64,000 bases of DNA from Frankiales bacterium (GTDB lineage Bacteria; Actinomycetota; Actinomycetes; Mycobacteriales; SCTD01). The stretch lies in assembly GCA_025966135.1 (NCBI GenBank), contig JAOPVP010000022.1, positions 1-64,000 on the forward strand, written 5' to 3'. The translations under genes and the position numbers were made by a program. Position 1 is the first letter of the stretch; each line of letters begins with the position of its first letter. The notes under the pieces are model-generated. The model did no database searches. It saw only the letters and a list, made by a program, of their open reading frames with translations, and was not told the origin of the DNA. Shown one piece after another: positions 27,098 through 37,199 of the stretch.

Positions 27098-27574
27098 ATG
27101 CTCTGCACCAACAGCTATCCCAAGGACTACGTCGAGGAGGGCCGCGCACGAGCTGATGCCCAGGTGGCTGCCTACCAGCAGCTGGCGGCGGTGGCCCGGA
27201 AGAACACCGCCCGTGGCGAGGCGGCACTCAACGCCGCCATCGAGTCGTTCGACGCGGTCTTCTACAACAACATGGTCCTCACCTTGGAGACCTACTTCAC
27301 GCACAGGAGCAGGACCATCGAGGGGAAGGACGGCAATCCGCTCAACGAGGTTCGCCTTCTGTGCAACTCGATGACGAGGAACGACAGCATCTTCACCCTG
27401 AGCGCGTCCCACGCCACCTGGAACGCAACTCTCAAGTCCGACAAGACGATCAAGTACAGGCCAGAAGAGTCCGTCCTGGCGTACAAGCCCGGTGATGAGA
27501 TCAAGCTGAGCGAGAGCGACTTCGTGCGTCTCGCCGCCGCCTACTTCGCCACCATCGAGGGAAAGTTCATGTGA
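27098..27574 (+). CDS. Conserved hypothetical protein (158 aa)
   Basis: ATG 27098 has GAGAGG 5 nt upstream. The product is a soluble protein of mixed alpha/beta character (MLCTNSYPKDYVEEG, FDAVFYNNMVLTLETYF, YKPGDEIKLSESDFVRLA). I recognise the pattern from actinobacterial hypothetical proteins of the same length but not a function. There is no membrane helix or metal motif. It is followed 22 bp later by the minus-strand tRNA-Sec gene, so it is convergent with it. Confidence 0.78.
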   Translation: MLCTNSYPKDYVEEGRARADAQVAAYQQLAAVARKNTARGEAALNAAIESFDAVFYNNMVLTLETYFTHRSRTIEGKDGNPLNEVRLLCNSMTRNDSIFTLSASHATWNATLKSDKTIKYRPEESVLAYKPGDEIKLSESDFVRLAAAYFATIEGKFM

Positions 27575-27596
27575 TCCGTTCCCCGTTCAGAGCGGG

Positions 27597-27692
27597 TGGC
27601 GGAGGCGGAAGGGAATCGAACCCTCCAGACCCAGATCCTGGATCTCACCGGTTTTGAAGACCGGGGGCAGCACCAGCCAACCGCACGCCTCC
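27597..27692 (-). tRNA. selC: tRNA-Sec (selenocysteine), anticodon TCA
   Basis: On the minus strand the sequence begins GGAGGCG and ends CGCCTCC, a G discriminator and encoded CCA. The anticodon loop CTTCAAA (anticodon TCA at 27655-27657) sits on a CCGGT/ACCGG stem. A long variable arm and a T arm with TTCGATT complete a 96-nt tRNA, typical of tRNA-Sec and longer than other tRNAs. It is next to selD, selB and selA, which confirms the identity. The eighth acceptor pair appears to be T-C. Confidence 0.93.
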
Positions 27693-27733
27693 GCAGTGGA
27701 ACCTATCGGGCGCGATGGACGTACGGTCACCGC

Positions 27734-28708
27734 GTGGACCGACTGACCTCGTACGCCCATGGCGGCGGCTGTGCCTGCAAGATCCCTCCCGGCGAGCTCG
27801 AGGAGGTGGTGCGTGGCCTGACCGGTTTTACCAGCTCGGACCTGCTGGTCGGCCTCGACGACGGGGACGACGCCGCAGTCGTGCGCATCGACGAACGGAC
27901 GGCGATCGTCGCCACCGCCGACTTCTTCACGCCGGTGGTCGACGACCCCTATGACTGGGGCCGCATCGCCGCCGCGAACGCGCTGTCCGACGTCTACGCC
28001 ATGGGAGGTCGACCGCTCGTCGCAGTCAACCTGGTCGGCTGGCCGCGCGACGTACTGCCCCTGTCCTTGCTGACCGAGGTGCTGCGCGGCGGGCTCGACG
28101 TGGCCCGCGCGGCCGGCTGCCATGTTGCAGGTGGGCACAGCACCGACGACCCGGAGCCGAAGTACGGGATGGCCGTCACGGGCCTCGCGGACCCGCAGCG
28201 GCTGCTGCGCAACGACGCCGCCGTACCGGGAACGCCGATCAGCCTGACAAAGCCATTGGGGGTGGGCGTCCTCAACAACCGGCACAAGCAGACCGGGGAG
28301 GTCTTCCCACATGCGGTGGCCAGCATGGTCGCCTTGAACAGGGACGCCTCCGCGCACGCGCTCGCCGCCGGTGCCAGGGCCGCGACAGACGTGACCGGCT
28401 TCGGCCTGCTCGGGCACCTGTTCAAGATGGCCCGCGCCTCGGGGGTGACCGCAGTCATCGACGCCGCCTCGGTCGAGTATCTGGACGGCGCGCGGCAGGC
28501 GCTGAGGGACGGCTTCGTCAGCGGTGGCACCAAGCGCAACCTCGAGTGGGTACGCCCCCACCTCGACGCCACCGTCGACGAGGCCGAGCTGCTGCTGCTC
28601 GCCGATGCTCAGACCAGCGGCGGCCTGCTGGTGGCGGGTGAGGTGCCTGGCGCCCCCGTCATCGGGCACTTCACAGCACGCGGCGACGCGGCGCTGCGGG
28701 TGCGCTAG
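27734..28708 (+). CDS. selD: Selenide, water dikinase SelD
   Basis: The 324-residue protein makes selenophosphate from selenide and ATP, the selenium donor for Sec-tRNA and selenouridine. Hallmarks: N-terminal active-site HGGGCACKI (Cys codons, not UGA, so this SelD is not itself a selenoprotein), DDAAVV, TADFFTPVVDDPYDWG, NALSDVYAMGG, GGHSTDDPEPKYG. GTG 27734 is the best start. It is divergent from tRNA-Sec with a 41-bp gap that must hold both promoters, and its TAG stop overlaps that of the convergent selB in a CTAG. Confidence 0.97.
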   Translation: MDRLTSYAHGGGCACKIPPGELEEVVRGLTGFTSSDLLVGLDDGDDAAVVRIDERTAIVATADFFTPVVDDPYDWGRIAAANALSDVYAMGGRPLVAVNLVGWPRDVLPLSLLTEVLRGGLDVARAAGCHVAGGHSTDDPEPKYGMAVTGLADPQRLLRNDAAVPGTPISLTKPLGVGVLNNRHKQTGEVFPHAVASMVALNRDASAHALAAGARAATDVTGFGLLGHLFKMARASGVTAVIDAASVEYLDGARQALRDGFVSGGTKRNLEWVRPHLDATVDEAELLLLADAQTSGGLLVAGEVPGAPVIGHFTARGDAALRVR

Positions 28709-30456
28709 TCCACTACCCGCCGCAGCCCACCGTCGAGCCGGGTCGTCTGGGCGGTCGCGTCGAGGTGCTCGAGAAGCGGCACGGCGACCCTCCTTGTCGT
28801 CCCCAGCGCCTGGCGAGCCTGCGACAACGTGAACGGTTGAGGCAACGCGGCGAGCAGCCGCACTGCCGCGTCGGGCGCAGTCGGCAGCACGATCACACCA
28901 CCCAGGCGCAACAGCCGCCCGGCTGCCTCCGCCGCTGCCAGGTGCCGGGGGCCCAACCCGAGAGCCTGGAGCTCCTGCGCTTCGGGCGCGGCGAACGGCT
29001 CGACGGCGAGTCGGCGTTCCAACTGCTGGACCGCCGGTTCCGCTGGGCCGAGCGACGGCACCGCGCCCGGGCGCCGCACGCGTCCTCGACGCTGCTCGAA
29101 GCCGGCGGTGCGCACGATCGGTCCGAGCAGGTCCGGATCAGGCAGGCCGAGCATCTGGCGGGCCGACTCCGCCGGCAGGCCGGCCTCCAACGGATGCGCG
29201 GCCGCATGCGCGTCGACGGCGTCGGCGAGCTCCGCGACCCACCGGTCCCAGGTCGGCTCGGCCACCAGCCAGCGCCCCAGGGCCTGGACGCCAGGGACTG
29301 GCCGCAGCTCGACACCGAGACTCGCCAGCTCCGCCGCAGCGACCACACCGCGTCGCACCACCTCGACAACAAGGTCCGGTACGCCGGTGGCTGACGCGAG
29401 CTCAACGGCGCGGGCGGCAGCAGCACCGCGACGCCGCAGTGCGGGCGGGTCGGCGTCGAGGACGTGCACCCCGGCGGTCACCCGCTGTTCGGCGGGGTCG
29501 CGAAGCAGCGCGCGGTCGCCGGCCCGCAACGGCAGGCTGCGCGCGAGCAGAAGGCGTGCGGTGTGCCCGCCCAGCGACCGCACCCGCACGGGCACCGCCG
29601 TCGTCCCGACGTGCAGGACCTGGTGCTCAGCCACCCCTTCGACGGCGGAGAGCCGCACGTCGAGGGAGTTCACCAGTCGCCAGGCACCGGCAGTCAGCAG
29701 CACGTCGCCGCGCCGGACCTCATCGCGCTCGACCCCGCGCACGTTGACGGCCACCCGGGCGACGGCCACCACGGCGTCGTGCGGTTCGCCCAGGCACTGC
29801 AGGCCTCGGACACGAGCCCGGCGATCTCCGAGGAGCAACTCGTCGCCGACGGCGAGAGTCCCTGCCGCAAGGGTCCCGGTGATCACGGTGCCCGCACCAC
29901 GCACCGTGAAGGCTCGGTCGACCCAGAGCCGCACCGGGGCGTTCACGTCCGGTTCCGGCAACCGGGCGACCAGCGCGTCGAGCGCCGCGCGCAAGAGATC
30001 CAGGCCCTCACCTGTTGCGCCACTGACGGCCACCGCCGGAACGCGCCCGAGAGAGCTGTTCTCCAGCTTTCCCAGGGCTTCTGCGGTGGCCTGCCGTGGG
30101 TCGGCGAGGTCGCAGCGGGTGACGGCCAACAGCCCGTGCCGCAACCCGAGGGCGTCCACCGCCGCCAGGTGCTCCCGCGACTGCCGCCGCCAGCCCTCGT
30201 CCGCCGCAACGACGAACAGCACCGCCGGGGCGGGACCGAGACCGGCGAGCATGTTGCCGATGAAGCGCTGATGGCCTGGCACGTCGACGAATCCCAGCAC
30301 CTCCCCCGATGGCAGCACGGTCCAGGCGTAACCGAGGTCGATGGTCATGCCCCGCCGGCGTTCCTCCGCCCAGCGGTCCGGTTCCATCCCCGTCAACGCT
30401 CGGACCAACGTCGACTTGCCGTGGTCGACATGACCGGCGGTGGCTAGGACGTGCAC
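28705..30456 (-). CDS. selB: Selenocysteine-specific elongation factor SelB
   Basis: The 583-residue GTPase carries Sec-tRNA to UGA codons. Domains: G domain with GHVDHGKST, RGMTIDLGYA, DVPGHQRF and TRCD (residues 1-170), domain II and III (to about 350), and the C-terminal winged-helix region that binds the SECIS hairpin (to the end). Start GTG 30456 overlaps the end of selA by 13 nt, so the two are translationally linked. The stop overlaps that of selD. Length matches known SelB. Confidence 0.97.
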   Translation of the reverse strand: MHVLATAGHVDHGKSTLVRALTGMEPDRWAEERRRGMTIDLGYAWTVLPSGEVLGFVDVPGHQRFIGNMLAGLGPAPAVLFVVAADEGWRRQSREHLAAVDALGLRHGLLAVTRCDLADPRQATAEALGKLENSSLGRVPAVAVSGATGEGLDLLRAALDALVARLPEPDVNAPVRLWVDRAFTVRGAGTVITGTLAAGTLAVGDELLLGDRRARVRGLQCLGEPHDAVVAVARVAVNVRGVERDEVRRGDVLLTAGAWRLVNSLDVRLSAVEGVAEHQVLHVGTTAVPVRVRSLGGHTARLLLARSLPLRAGDRALLRDPAEQRVTAGVHVLDADPPALRRRGAAAARAVELASATGVPDLVVEVVRRGVVAAAELASLGVELRPVPGVQALGRWLVAEPTWDRWVAELADAVDAHAAAHPLEAGLPAESARQMLGLPDPDLLGPIVRTAGFEQRRGRVRRPGAVPSLGPAEPAVQQLERRLAVEPFAAPEAQELQALGLGPRHLAAAEAAGRLLRLGGVIVLPTAPDAAVRLLAALPQPFTLSQARQALGTTRRVAVPLLEHLDATAQTTRLDGGLRRVVD

Positions 30457-31709
30457 GCCAGCACGGCCGCGGCAAGCCTGGCGTCGTCGGCAGGCGGGAC
30501 GCATCGGAGGTCGAGGAGCAGCCGGTCGTGACTCACTCTCCCGACCACGCAGGGGTCGGAGGTGCGCAGCTGCAAGGCGAGCTCGGCCGGCACGGCGACC
30601 GCCCAGCCGGGGAGCTCCAGACCAGGCGCGCCACCACCCCCGACAGCGCCGACCGACGGGACGACCACGCCGCTCACCAGATCTGCCAGGTCCTCGGTCC
30701 GCTTACGCAGCTGGGTGGGACGGAGGGCCTGCCACACCGGCACTTCCGGCCCTCGAAGGGTGGCCTCCAGTGCCGCGAGGGTGGTCTTGTCGCACCGGAA
30801 CGCGCGGTACAGCGGATGCCTGCGGAGCAGCTCGAGTGCGTCCCGACGACCGAACACCAGGCCGGTCTGGGGTCCGCCGAGCAGCTTGTCGCCGGAGCAG
30901 GTGACCACGCTCGCACCCTGCCGCAGCGCGGTGGTCACATCCGGCTCGTCGGGCAGCAACGGGTGTGGTCGCAGCAAGCCGCTGCCGAGGTCGACTACCA
31001 CGGGCACCGGGAGTCGACTGAGCTCGGCCACCGTGACCGACGACGTGAAGCCCTCCAGCCAGAAATTGCTGGGGTGCACCTTGAGCACGCACCCCGTGTC
31101 GCCCGTCACGACGTAGTCGCTGAAGCGCGTGCGGTTGGTCGTTCCGACCTCGCGGATCCGGGCGCCCGTCGCGGTGATCAACTCGTGCAGTCGGAACCCG
31201 TCCCCGATCTCCACCATCTCGCCACGGCTGACGACCACCTCCCGCCCCGCAGCCAGGGCGGTGGTCGCGAGGACGAGGGCCGCAGCGCCGTTGTTGACGA
31301 CGAGCACCTGCTCGGCGTCCGGCACCGCCTCCCGCAGCGCCGCCAAGGCCCCGCGTCCACGGACGGCACGGGCGCCGGTCGTGACGTCGTACTCGATGTC
31401 GGTGTAACCCGACGCCTGGGCCATCGCCGCCACTGCCGCCGCCGACAGCGGCGCACGGCCCAGGTTGGTGTGCAGCACCACGCCCGTGCAGTTGAGCACC
31501 GACCGCAGCGTGGTCGCGCCCGTTGGGAGCAGCGCAACCGCGAGATCGGGCACCGCCTCCGGACCGACCACCCCGAGCCGGGCCTGCTCCTGGGCCTCGA
31601 CGACCGCCGCCTTCACCACCAATCGGCCCAAGCGCTCACCGGCCGCGACAAGCCGAGGATCAGCGAGTACGGCATCCGTCCGGGGCACCGCGCGCCGAAG
31701 GTCCGTCAC
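30444..31709 (-). CDS. selA: L-seryl-tRNA(Sec) selenium transferase SelA
   Basis: The 421-residue PLP enzyme converts seryl-tRNA(Sec) to selenocysteinyl-tRNA(Sec) with selenophosphate. Motifs: NCTGVVLHTNLGRAPLS, TDIEYDVTTGARAVRG, VVNNGAAALVL and the PLP-lysine loop CSGDKLLGGPQTG near residue 275. GTG 31709 is the start. It overlaps selB and is 28 bp downstream of the GntR gene on the same strand. Confidence 0.97.
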   Translation of the reverse strand: MTDLRRAVPRTDAVLADPRLVAAGERLGRLVVKAAVVEAQEQARLGVVGPEAVPDLAVALLPTGATTLRSVLNCTGVVLHTNLGRAPLSAAAVAAMAQASGYTDIEYDVTTGARAVRGRGALAALREAVPDAEQVLVVNNGAAALVLATTALAAGREVVVSRGEMVEIGDGFRLHELITATGARIREVGTTNRTRFSDYVVTGDTGCVLKVHPSNFWLEGFTSSVTVAELSRLPVPVVVDLGSGLLRPHPLLPDEPDVTTALRQGASVVTCSGDKLLGGPQTGLVFGRRDALELLRRHPLYRAFRCDKTTLAALEATLRGPEVPVWQALRPTQLRKRTEDLADLVSGVVVPSVGAVGGGGAPGLELPGWAVAVPAELALQLRTSDPCVVGRVSHDRLLLDLRCVPPADDARLAAAVLACTS

Positions 31710-31737
31710 GCGTCGACCCTACGTCGTGTCGAGGGCC

Positions 31738-32376
31738 TCAGGAGGACTTGCGACGGGAGGTGCGGAGCGCCTCTCCGGTGCGCGCCAGGTGCTCCTGAAC
31801 AGCAGTGTGGGCAGCGTCCTCGTCACCGGCGCGGAGGGCGTCCGCGATGGCCTGGTGCTCGGCCATCGCGCTCCGTAGACGCTCGGGTGAGTTCGCGACG
31901 TGCACCAGCGACATCCGAAGCTGCCGGTCCCGGAGCGACTCGTACAGCCCCGTCAGGATGTCGTTGCCGGCGGCGGCGACGAGCTGGAAGTGGAATGCCC
32001 GGTCGGCGACCGCGAAAGCCTCGAGGTCCACTGGACCGCTCTGAGCCGTGAGCATGCCTGCGAGCGTGTCGCCCAATGCGACCGCGGCGCCTGACGTCAC
32101 AGCCTTCTCGACCGCGAACGTCTCGACCACGCGTCGTGCTTCCAGCACGTCGTCGACCTCACGCACGGATACCGGCACCACCAGCGCGCCCCGCTTGGGG
32201 TACAGCTTCAGCAGTCCTTCAGCCTGCAGGCGCAGGAAGGCCTCGCGCACCGGTGTTCGCGACACACCGACGACTGCCGCTACCTCGCCCTCGCTGAGGA
32301 GCTCGCCGCCTGGGTAGTCCCCTTGCAGCACCCCCTGCTTGACGGTCGCGTAGGCAAGGTCGGTCGCGCTGGTCAC
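31738..32376 (-). CDS. GntR/FCD-family regulator
   Basis: The 212-residue protein starts at GTG 32376, overlapping the stop of the upstream cupin gene as GTGA. The winged helix is clear (LLSEGEVAAVVGVSRTPVREAFLRL split across residues 25-50) and the FCD domain follows (DDVLEARRVVETFAVEKAV, HFQLVAAAGND). FCD regulators bind carboxylic or aromatic acids, fitting control of the adjacent dioxygenase. Lying between the cupin and selA genes, it may also be read through into selAB. Confidence 0.92.
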   Translation of the reverse strand: MTSATDLAYATVKQGVLQGDYPGGELLSEGEVAAVVGVSRTPVREAFLRLQAEGLLKLYPKRGALVVPVSVREVDDVLEARRVVETFAVEKAVTSGAAVALGDTLAGMLTAQSGPVDLEAFAVADRAFHFQLVAAAGNDILTGLYESLRDRQLRMSLVHVANSPERLRSAMAEHQAIADALRAGDEDAAHTAVQEHLARTGEALRTSRRKSS

Positions 32377-33392
32377 CGACGGTCGGTGAAGCGGATATCC
32401 AAGGAGCGTAGGTAGGTGTGCAGGCCGGCGTCCTGAACGGGGATCAGATGCGCCGGCGCCCCGGACTCGTTGTGGTGCGCGTGCCACTTCCCGGGCGGGG
32501 TGACGAACGCCCCGCCTGCCTGCCAGTCGACGCGCACCGGGTTCACGATCTCGCCGCGCTCGTCCAACCGATCACCGAGAAGCGTGTAGCAACCGGGCTC
32601 GCAGTCCAGGATCAGGTCGAGCGCCACCGACTGGTGCCGGTGCGGCCGTTGGACCTGGCCGGTGGGGAGCAACCCGAACATCGCCCACAGGACATGAGTG
32701 ATGGTGAGGGTCTGCTCCTGCTCGGCGTTGGCCAGCAGCACGCTGACCCGGCTCTTGTCGTTGGCACCGGGCGCGTCCGCGATCCGCTGCAGCTCCGCGA
32801 CCGCGTCGTCGCGCGCGAACTTCGTCGGGCGGAAGCGCGCGGTCGTGGCCTGCACGCCGAGATAGCGCATCAGCGGCTCGTCCGTGACCCAGTACAGCGC
32901 CGCATCGTCTTCTGCGTGGTGGGTGCTGACCGAACCCGCGGGCAGGGTCAGGAAGTCACCCTTGGACCAGCGCACCAGCGAGCCATTGACCGCGGAGAAC
33001 CCGCGGCCGTGCAGGACGTAGTACAGCTGGGACGTGGCATTGGGTGCGCTCGACAGCTGCTCCCCGGCTCGGATGCGCAGGAAGCTCGCGAGCAAGGCCG
33101 GGCTGGTGGCCGGCCCGTCGTCGATGCCCAACTCGGTGGACAGGTCAAGCGGGACGACGCGGGTGGGGCCGTCGCAGTACAGCTCCGGGCCGAACGTCGC
33201 GGCGGGGATCCGGCTGATCGTGCCTACGGCCAGCGGGTCCGCCGCTTTGGAGTACTCGAAGTAACGGGCGTCGGCAGCCCAGTCCTCGAGGTAGCTGTCG
33301 GAACCGCCGCCAGTCGGATCAACGGCGCCGGTCGGATCGATCCGGGCGGAGTAGCTGTCCTGGTCGCGCGGCCGGTCTGGAGCGAGCGTCAT
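32373..33392 (-). CDS. Bicupin dioxygenase, gentisate/1-hydroxy-2-naphthoate dioxygenase-like
   Basis: The 339-residue protein has two cupin domains; the second carries RPHRHQSVALDLILD and WHAHHNESG, typical Fe(II) ligands, and the family ending QDAGLHTYLRS. The first has YYVLHGRGFSAVNGSLVRW and HHAEDDAALYW. Family members cleave gentisate-type aromatic rings. It is not similar to homogentisate dioxygenase (HmgA). Start ATG 33392; it is adjacent to an Lrp regulator and hpd-fahA. It may act on gentisate, salicylate or another ortho/para-dihydroxy aromatic; a homogentisate role is speculative. Confidence 0.85.
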   Translation of the reverse strand: MTLAPDRPRDQDSYSARIDPTGAVDPTGGGSDSYLEDWAADARYFEYSKAADPLAVGTISRIPAATFGPELYCDGPTRVVPLDLSTELGIDDGPATSPALLASFLRIRAGEQLSSAPNATSQLYYVLHGRGFSAVNGSLVRWSKGDFLTLPAGSVSTHHAEDDAALYWVTDEPLMRYLGVQATTARFRPTKFARDDAVAELQRIADAPGANDKSRVSVLLANAEQEQTLTITHVLWAMFGLLPTGQVQRPHRHQSVALDLILDCEPGCYTLLGDRLDERGEIVNPVRVDWQAGGAFVTPPGKWHAHHNESGAPAHLIPVQDAGLHTYLRSLDIRFTDRR

Positions 33393-33449
33393 GATGCATC
33401 CCTGTTGTATCTATGATGACCGCACCGTAGGCAGGCCCCTCGCGTCCGG

Positions 33450-33959
33450 TCAAGAGGTGCGCCGCGTGCGACTCGGCACTGGGCGTTCCTCCGCCTGGAG
33501 CAGCGGGAGGTAGCGGTACGGGACCACCTCGGACAGCGCGACGACGCTCGTCGACCGCACGATGGCGGGGCAGCGGTTGAGGTGCAGCAGCGTCGCCTGC
33601 AGCTCGCCCATGTTCGCGGCCGCGAGCCGGCACCAGACATCGCCGCCGCCCGTGGTGGCGCTGGCCTCCAGCACGCCAGGTATGCCCTCGAGGTGGCGCG
33701 CCACCTCCCCCAGGGCTCCTTGGGCGATCTCGAGCGTCACGAACGCCGAGACCGGATACCCCGCGGCGGGTAGGTCGAGGTCAGGGCCGTAACCCGTCAC
33801 GACGCCCAGGTCTTCGAGCCGCTGCAGACGCGCCTGTGCCGTGGCCCGAGCGACGCCGAGCTGCCGAGAGAGCTCCAGCATTCCGGACCGCGGCTGTTGC
33901 CGAAGCGCCGCAAGCAGGCGAACGTCCAGGGAGTCCAGTGGCGGCTTGCTGACTGTCAT
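33450..33959 (-). CDS. Lrp/AsnC-family regulator
   Basis: The 169-residue regulator has an N-terminal helix-turn-helix (MLELSRQLGVARATAQARLQ) and the RAM ligand domain (SAFVTLEIAQGAL, LEGIPGVLEASATTGGGDVW). GGAGGTG precedes ATG 33959. It is divergent from hpd, sharing a 120-bp control region, and is the expected tyrosine- or aromatic-amino-acid-responsive regulator of hpd-fahA. Confidence 0.93.
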   Translation of the reverse strand: MTVSKPPLDSLDVRLLAALRQQPRSGMLELSRQLGVARATAQARLQRLEDLGVVTGYGPDLDLPAAGYPVSAFVTLEIAQGALGEVARHLEGIPGVLEASATTGGGDVWCRLAAANMGELQATLLHLNRCPAIVRSTSVVALSEVVPYRYLPLLQAEERPVPSRTRRTS

Positions 33960-33977
33960 GCTGAAGGCACCTCCTAG

Positions 33978-35225
<1,248 letters not shown>

Positions 35226-35235
35226 CGGAGATCCG

Positions 35236-36471
35236 ATGAGCGAGCTGACCACCGAGCGCTCTTGGCTCGATCTGCCCGCCAGTCACGTCTTCGGGCTCCA
35301 CAACCTGCCCTACGGCTGCTTCGTGACCAGATCAGACGACCGACCCCGGGTCGGAGTCGCCATCGGGGACCACGTCCTGGACCTCACCGCAGCCGCCGCC
35401 CGGCTCCTGCCGGAGTACGAGCAGCTGTTCACTCAGGGGTCCCTGGACCGCCTGCTCGCAGCCGGCGGATCTGCGTGGAGCTCGGTGCGGTGCGCCGTGC
35501 GAGCCTGGCTCACCGACGACAGAGTCCGCCCGGTCATCGAACCGTTGCTCATCCCGGTCGCGGAGGCGCTGATGCGCCTGCCCTTCACCGTCGCCGACTA
35601 TGTGGACTTCTACGCCTCCGAGTGCCATGCCACCAACATCGGGCGCATCTTCCGGCCCGGCAGCGACCCGCTCCCACCGAACTGGAAGCATCTGCCCCTC
35701 GGCTACCACGGCCGGGCAGGGACCGTTGTGCCGTCGGGCACCGAGGTCGTACGCCCCTGCGGTCAGCACCAAACTCCTGACGGCGAGGTGGTGTTCGGCC
35801 CGTCGACGCGCCTCGACATCGAGGCCGAGCTGGGATTCGTGGTCGGCACGCCGTCGTCCCTCGGCACGTCGGTGCGCCTGGACGCGTTCTCCGAGCACGT
35901 GTTCGGGGTCTGCCTGCTGAACGACTGGTCGGCCCGCGACATCCAGGCCTGGGAGTACGTCCCTCTGGGCCCCTTCCTCGGCAAGTCCTTCGCGACGAGC
36001 ATCTCGCCCTGGATCGTGCCGTTGGCTGCGCTGGACGCAGCGCGCGTGCGGCCACCCACCCGCGACCCGCAGCCCCTGCCCTACCTGGACGACACGGAGG
36101 CTGAGCCGTGGGGCCTGGATGTCCGGCTCGAAGTGCTGCTGAACGGCCACGTGGTGGCCCGGCCGCCGTTTCGCACCATGTACTGGACAGCTGCGCAGCA
36201 GCTCGCGCACCTGACCGTCAACGGCGCCTCCCTGCGCAGCGGCGACCTGTACGGCTCCGGCACGATCAGCGGTCCCGAGCGTGAGCAGCGCGGCTCACTC
36301 ATCGAGCTGTCCTGGAACGGCACTGACCCCCTCGTCCTGCCGGACGGCAGCCGCCGGACGTTCCTCGAAGACGGCGACGAGGTGGTCATCACCGCGACCG
36401 CTCCCGGCCGGCAGGGGACCACGGTCGGCTTCGGAGCGGTGCGGGGCACCATCGTGGCCGCGGCAGGGTGA
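35236..36471 (+). CDS. fahA: Fumarylacetoacetase
   Basis: The 411-residue hydrolase splits fumarylacetoacetate into fumarate and acetoacetate, the last step of tyrosine catabolism. Motifs: YVDFYASECHATNIGRIFRP, LGYHGRAGTVVPSGT, LDIEAELGFVVG, LLNDWSARDIQAWEY and GSGTISGPE. It lies 10 bp after hpd. hmgA (homogentisate dioxygenase) and maiA are not between or next to them. Confidence 0.97.
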   Translation: MSELTTERSWLDLPASHVFGLHNLPYGCFVTRSDDRPRVGVAIGDHVLDLTAAAARLLPEYEQLFTQGSLDRLLAAGGSAWSSVRCAVRAWLTDDRVRPVIEPLLIPVAEALMRLPFTVADYVDFYASECHATNIGRIFRPGSDPLPPNWKHLPLGYHGRAGTVVPSGTEVVRPCGQHQTPDGEVVFGPSTRLDIEAELGFVVGTPSSLGTSVRLDAFSEHVFGVCLLNDWSARDIQAWEYVPLGPFLGKSFATSISPWIVPLAALDAARVRPPTRDPQPLPYLDDTEAEPWGLDVRLEVLLNGHVVARPPFRTMYWTAAQQLAHLTVNGASLRSGDLYGSGTISGPEREQRGSLIELSWNGTDPLVLPDGSRRTFLEDGDEVVITATAPGRQGTTVGFGAVRGTIVAAAG

Positions 36472-36490
36472 CGGGGCCTGGCGCGCAGGT

Positions 36491-37075
36491 TTACCGCGGC
36501 GGTTCGGGCCGGTAGCGCAAGCCGTCCATCGCGACAGCGAGCACGTGCTTGATCTGCTCGGGCTCGGCGAAGCGGACCATCGAGATGCCGCTGACCAACC
36601 GCACCGCATCGCTGAACGTGACGTCCGGACGCACCGCTCCCGAGGCCTGCGCCCGCTTCAGCAGGGGCTCCCCCGCGGCGAAGATCACGTTGTGGCACGT
36701 GGCGAAGATCTCGGACTCCATGCCCAGTGTCGCCAGCAGCTCGGCCGACAGGGCCTTCTTCGTCGAGGCGTACTCAGCGAAGCGCTGCAGCCAGCCGACC
36801 AGGGCGTCCCAGGGGTCCAGCTCCGTCAACGCATCGGCTGACGCGCACAAGGCCTCGACCTCCTCGACGTAGGTGGCCTCGAGCAGGTCCTGCCGGGTCG
36901 GGAAGTGCCGGTAGAGCGTGCCGATGCCGACCTCGGCCCGGCGCGCGATGTCCTCCAGCGACGCCTCGGCACCGTTCTCGGTGAACGCGGCGCGGGCAGC
37001 CTCGATCAGCTTGTCGTAGTTGCGACGAGCGTCGGCGCGCTTGGGACGGCGCTCGAGTGCGCCCATCGTCGTCAT
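36491..37075 (-). CDS. TetR-family repressor (second of two paralogues)
   Basis: The 194-residue protein begins at ATG 37075 after GAGAGG. The helix-turn-helix reads EDIARRAEVGIGTLYRHFPT. It closely parallels the TetR at 21976-22545 in both sequence and DNA context: same RADARRN start, YRHFP, FAEYASTKK/FAQYAATKR and DGLRYR end. It is divergent from an MFS drug exporter with CGGAG dyads between them, the usual layout of an efflux repressor. Confidence 0.93.
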   Translation of the reverse strand: MTTMGALERRPKRADARRNYDKLIEAARAAFTENGAEASLEDIARRAEVGIGTLYRHFPTRQDLLEATYVEEVEALCASADALTELDPWDALVGWLQRFAEYASTKKALSAELLATLGMESEIFATCHNVIFAAGEPLLKRAQASGAVRPDVTFSDAVRLVSGISMVRFAEPEQIKHVLAVAMDGLRYRPEPPR

Positions 37076-37110
37076 CTCGCCGCGTCCTCTCACGTCGACC
37101 CGATCAGCCC

Positions 37111-37156
37111 TTGTAAACCGGAGGGTGTCTCCGTCTATACTCGGAGGAGGCCTCCA
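37111..37156 (+). promoter_or_regulatory. Promoter with two TetR-type operators upstream of the MFS exporter
   Basis: TTGTAA (37111-37116) and TATACT (37136-37141) could be -35 and -10, 19 bp apart. Dyad CGGAG-N5-CTCCG (37119-37133) lies between them, and CGGAG-N5-CTCCA (37142-37156) follows the -10. The arrangement and even the letters (TTGTA..CCGGAGG...CTCCG..TAT) mirror the promoter at 22555-22608. Regulation by the adjacent TetR is inferred. Confidence 0.65.
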
Positions 37157-37199
37157 CTTTAGCACCGCTCAGCGCTTCTTGAAGGGATCGTCCCATCGC

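Noticed and set aside
27734..28708. SelD as a selenoprotein
   Set aside because: The active-site position has Cys codons (TGT, TGC), not TGA.
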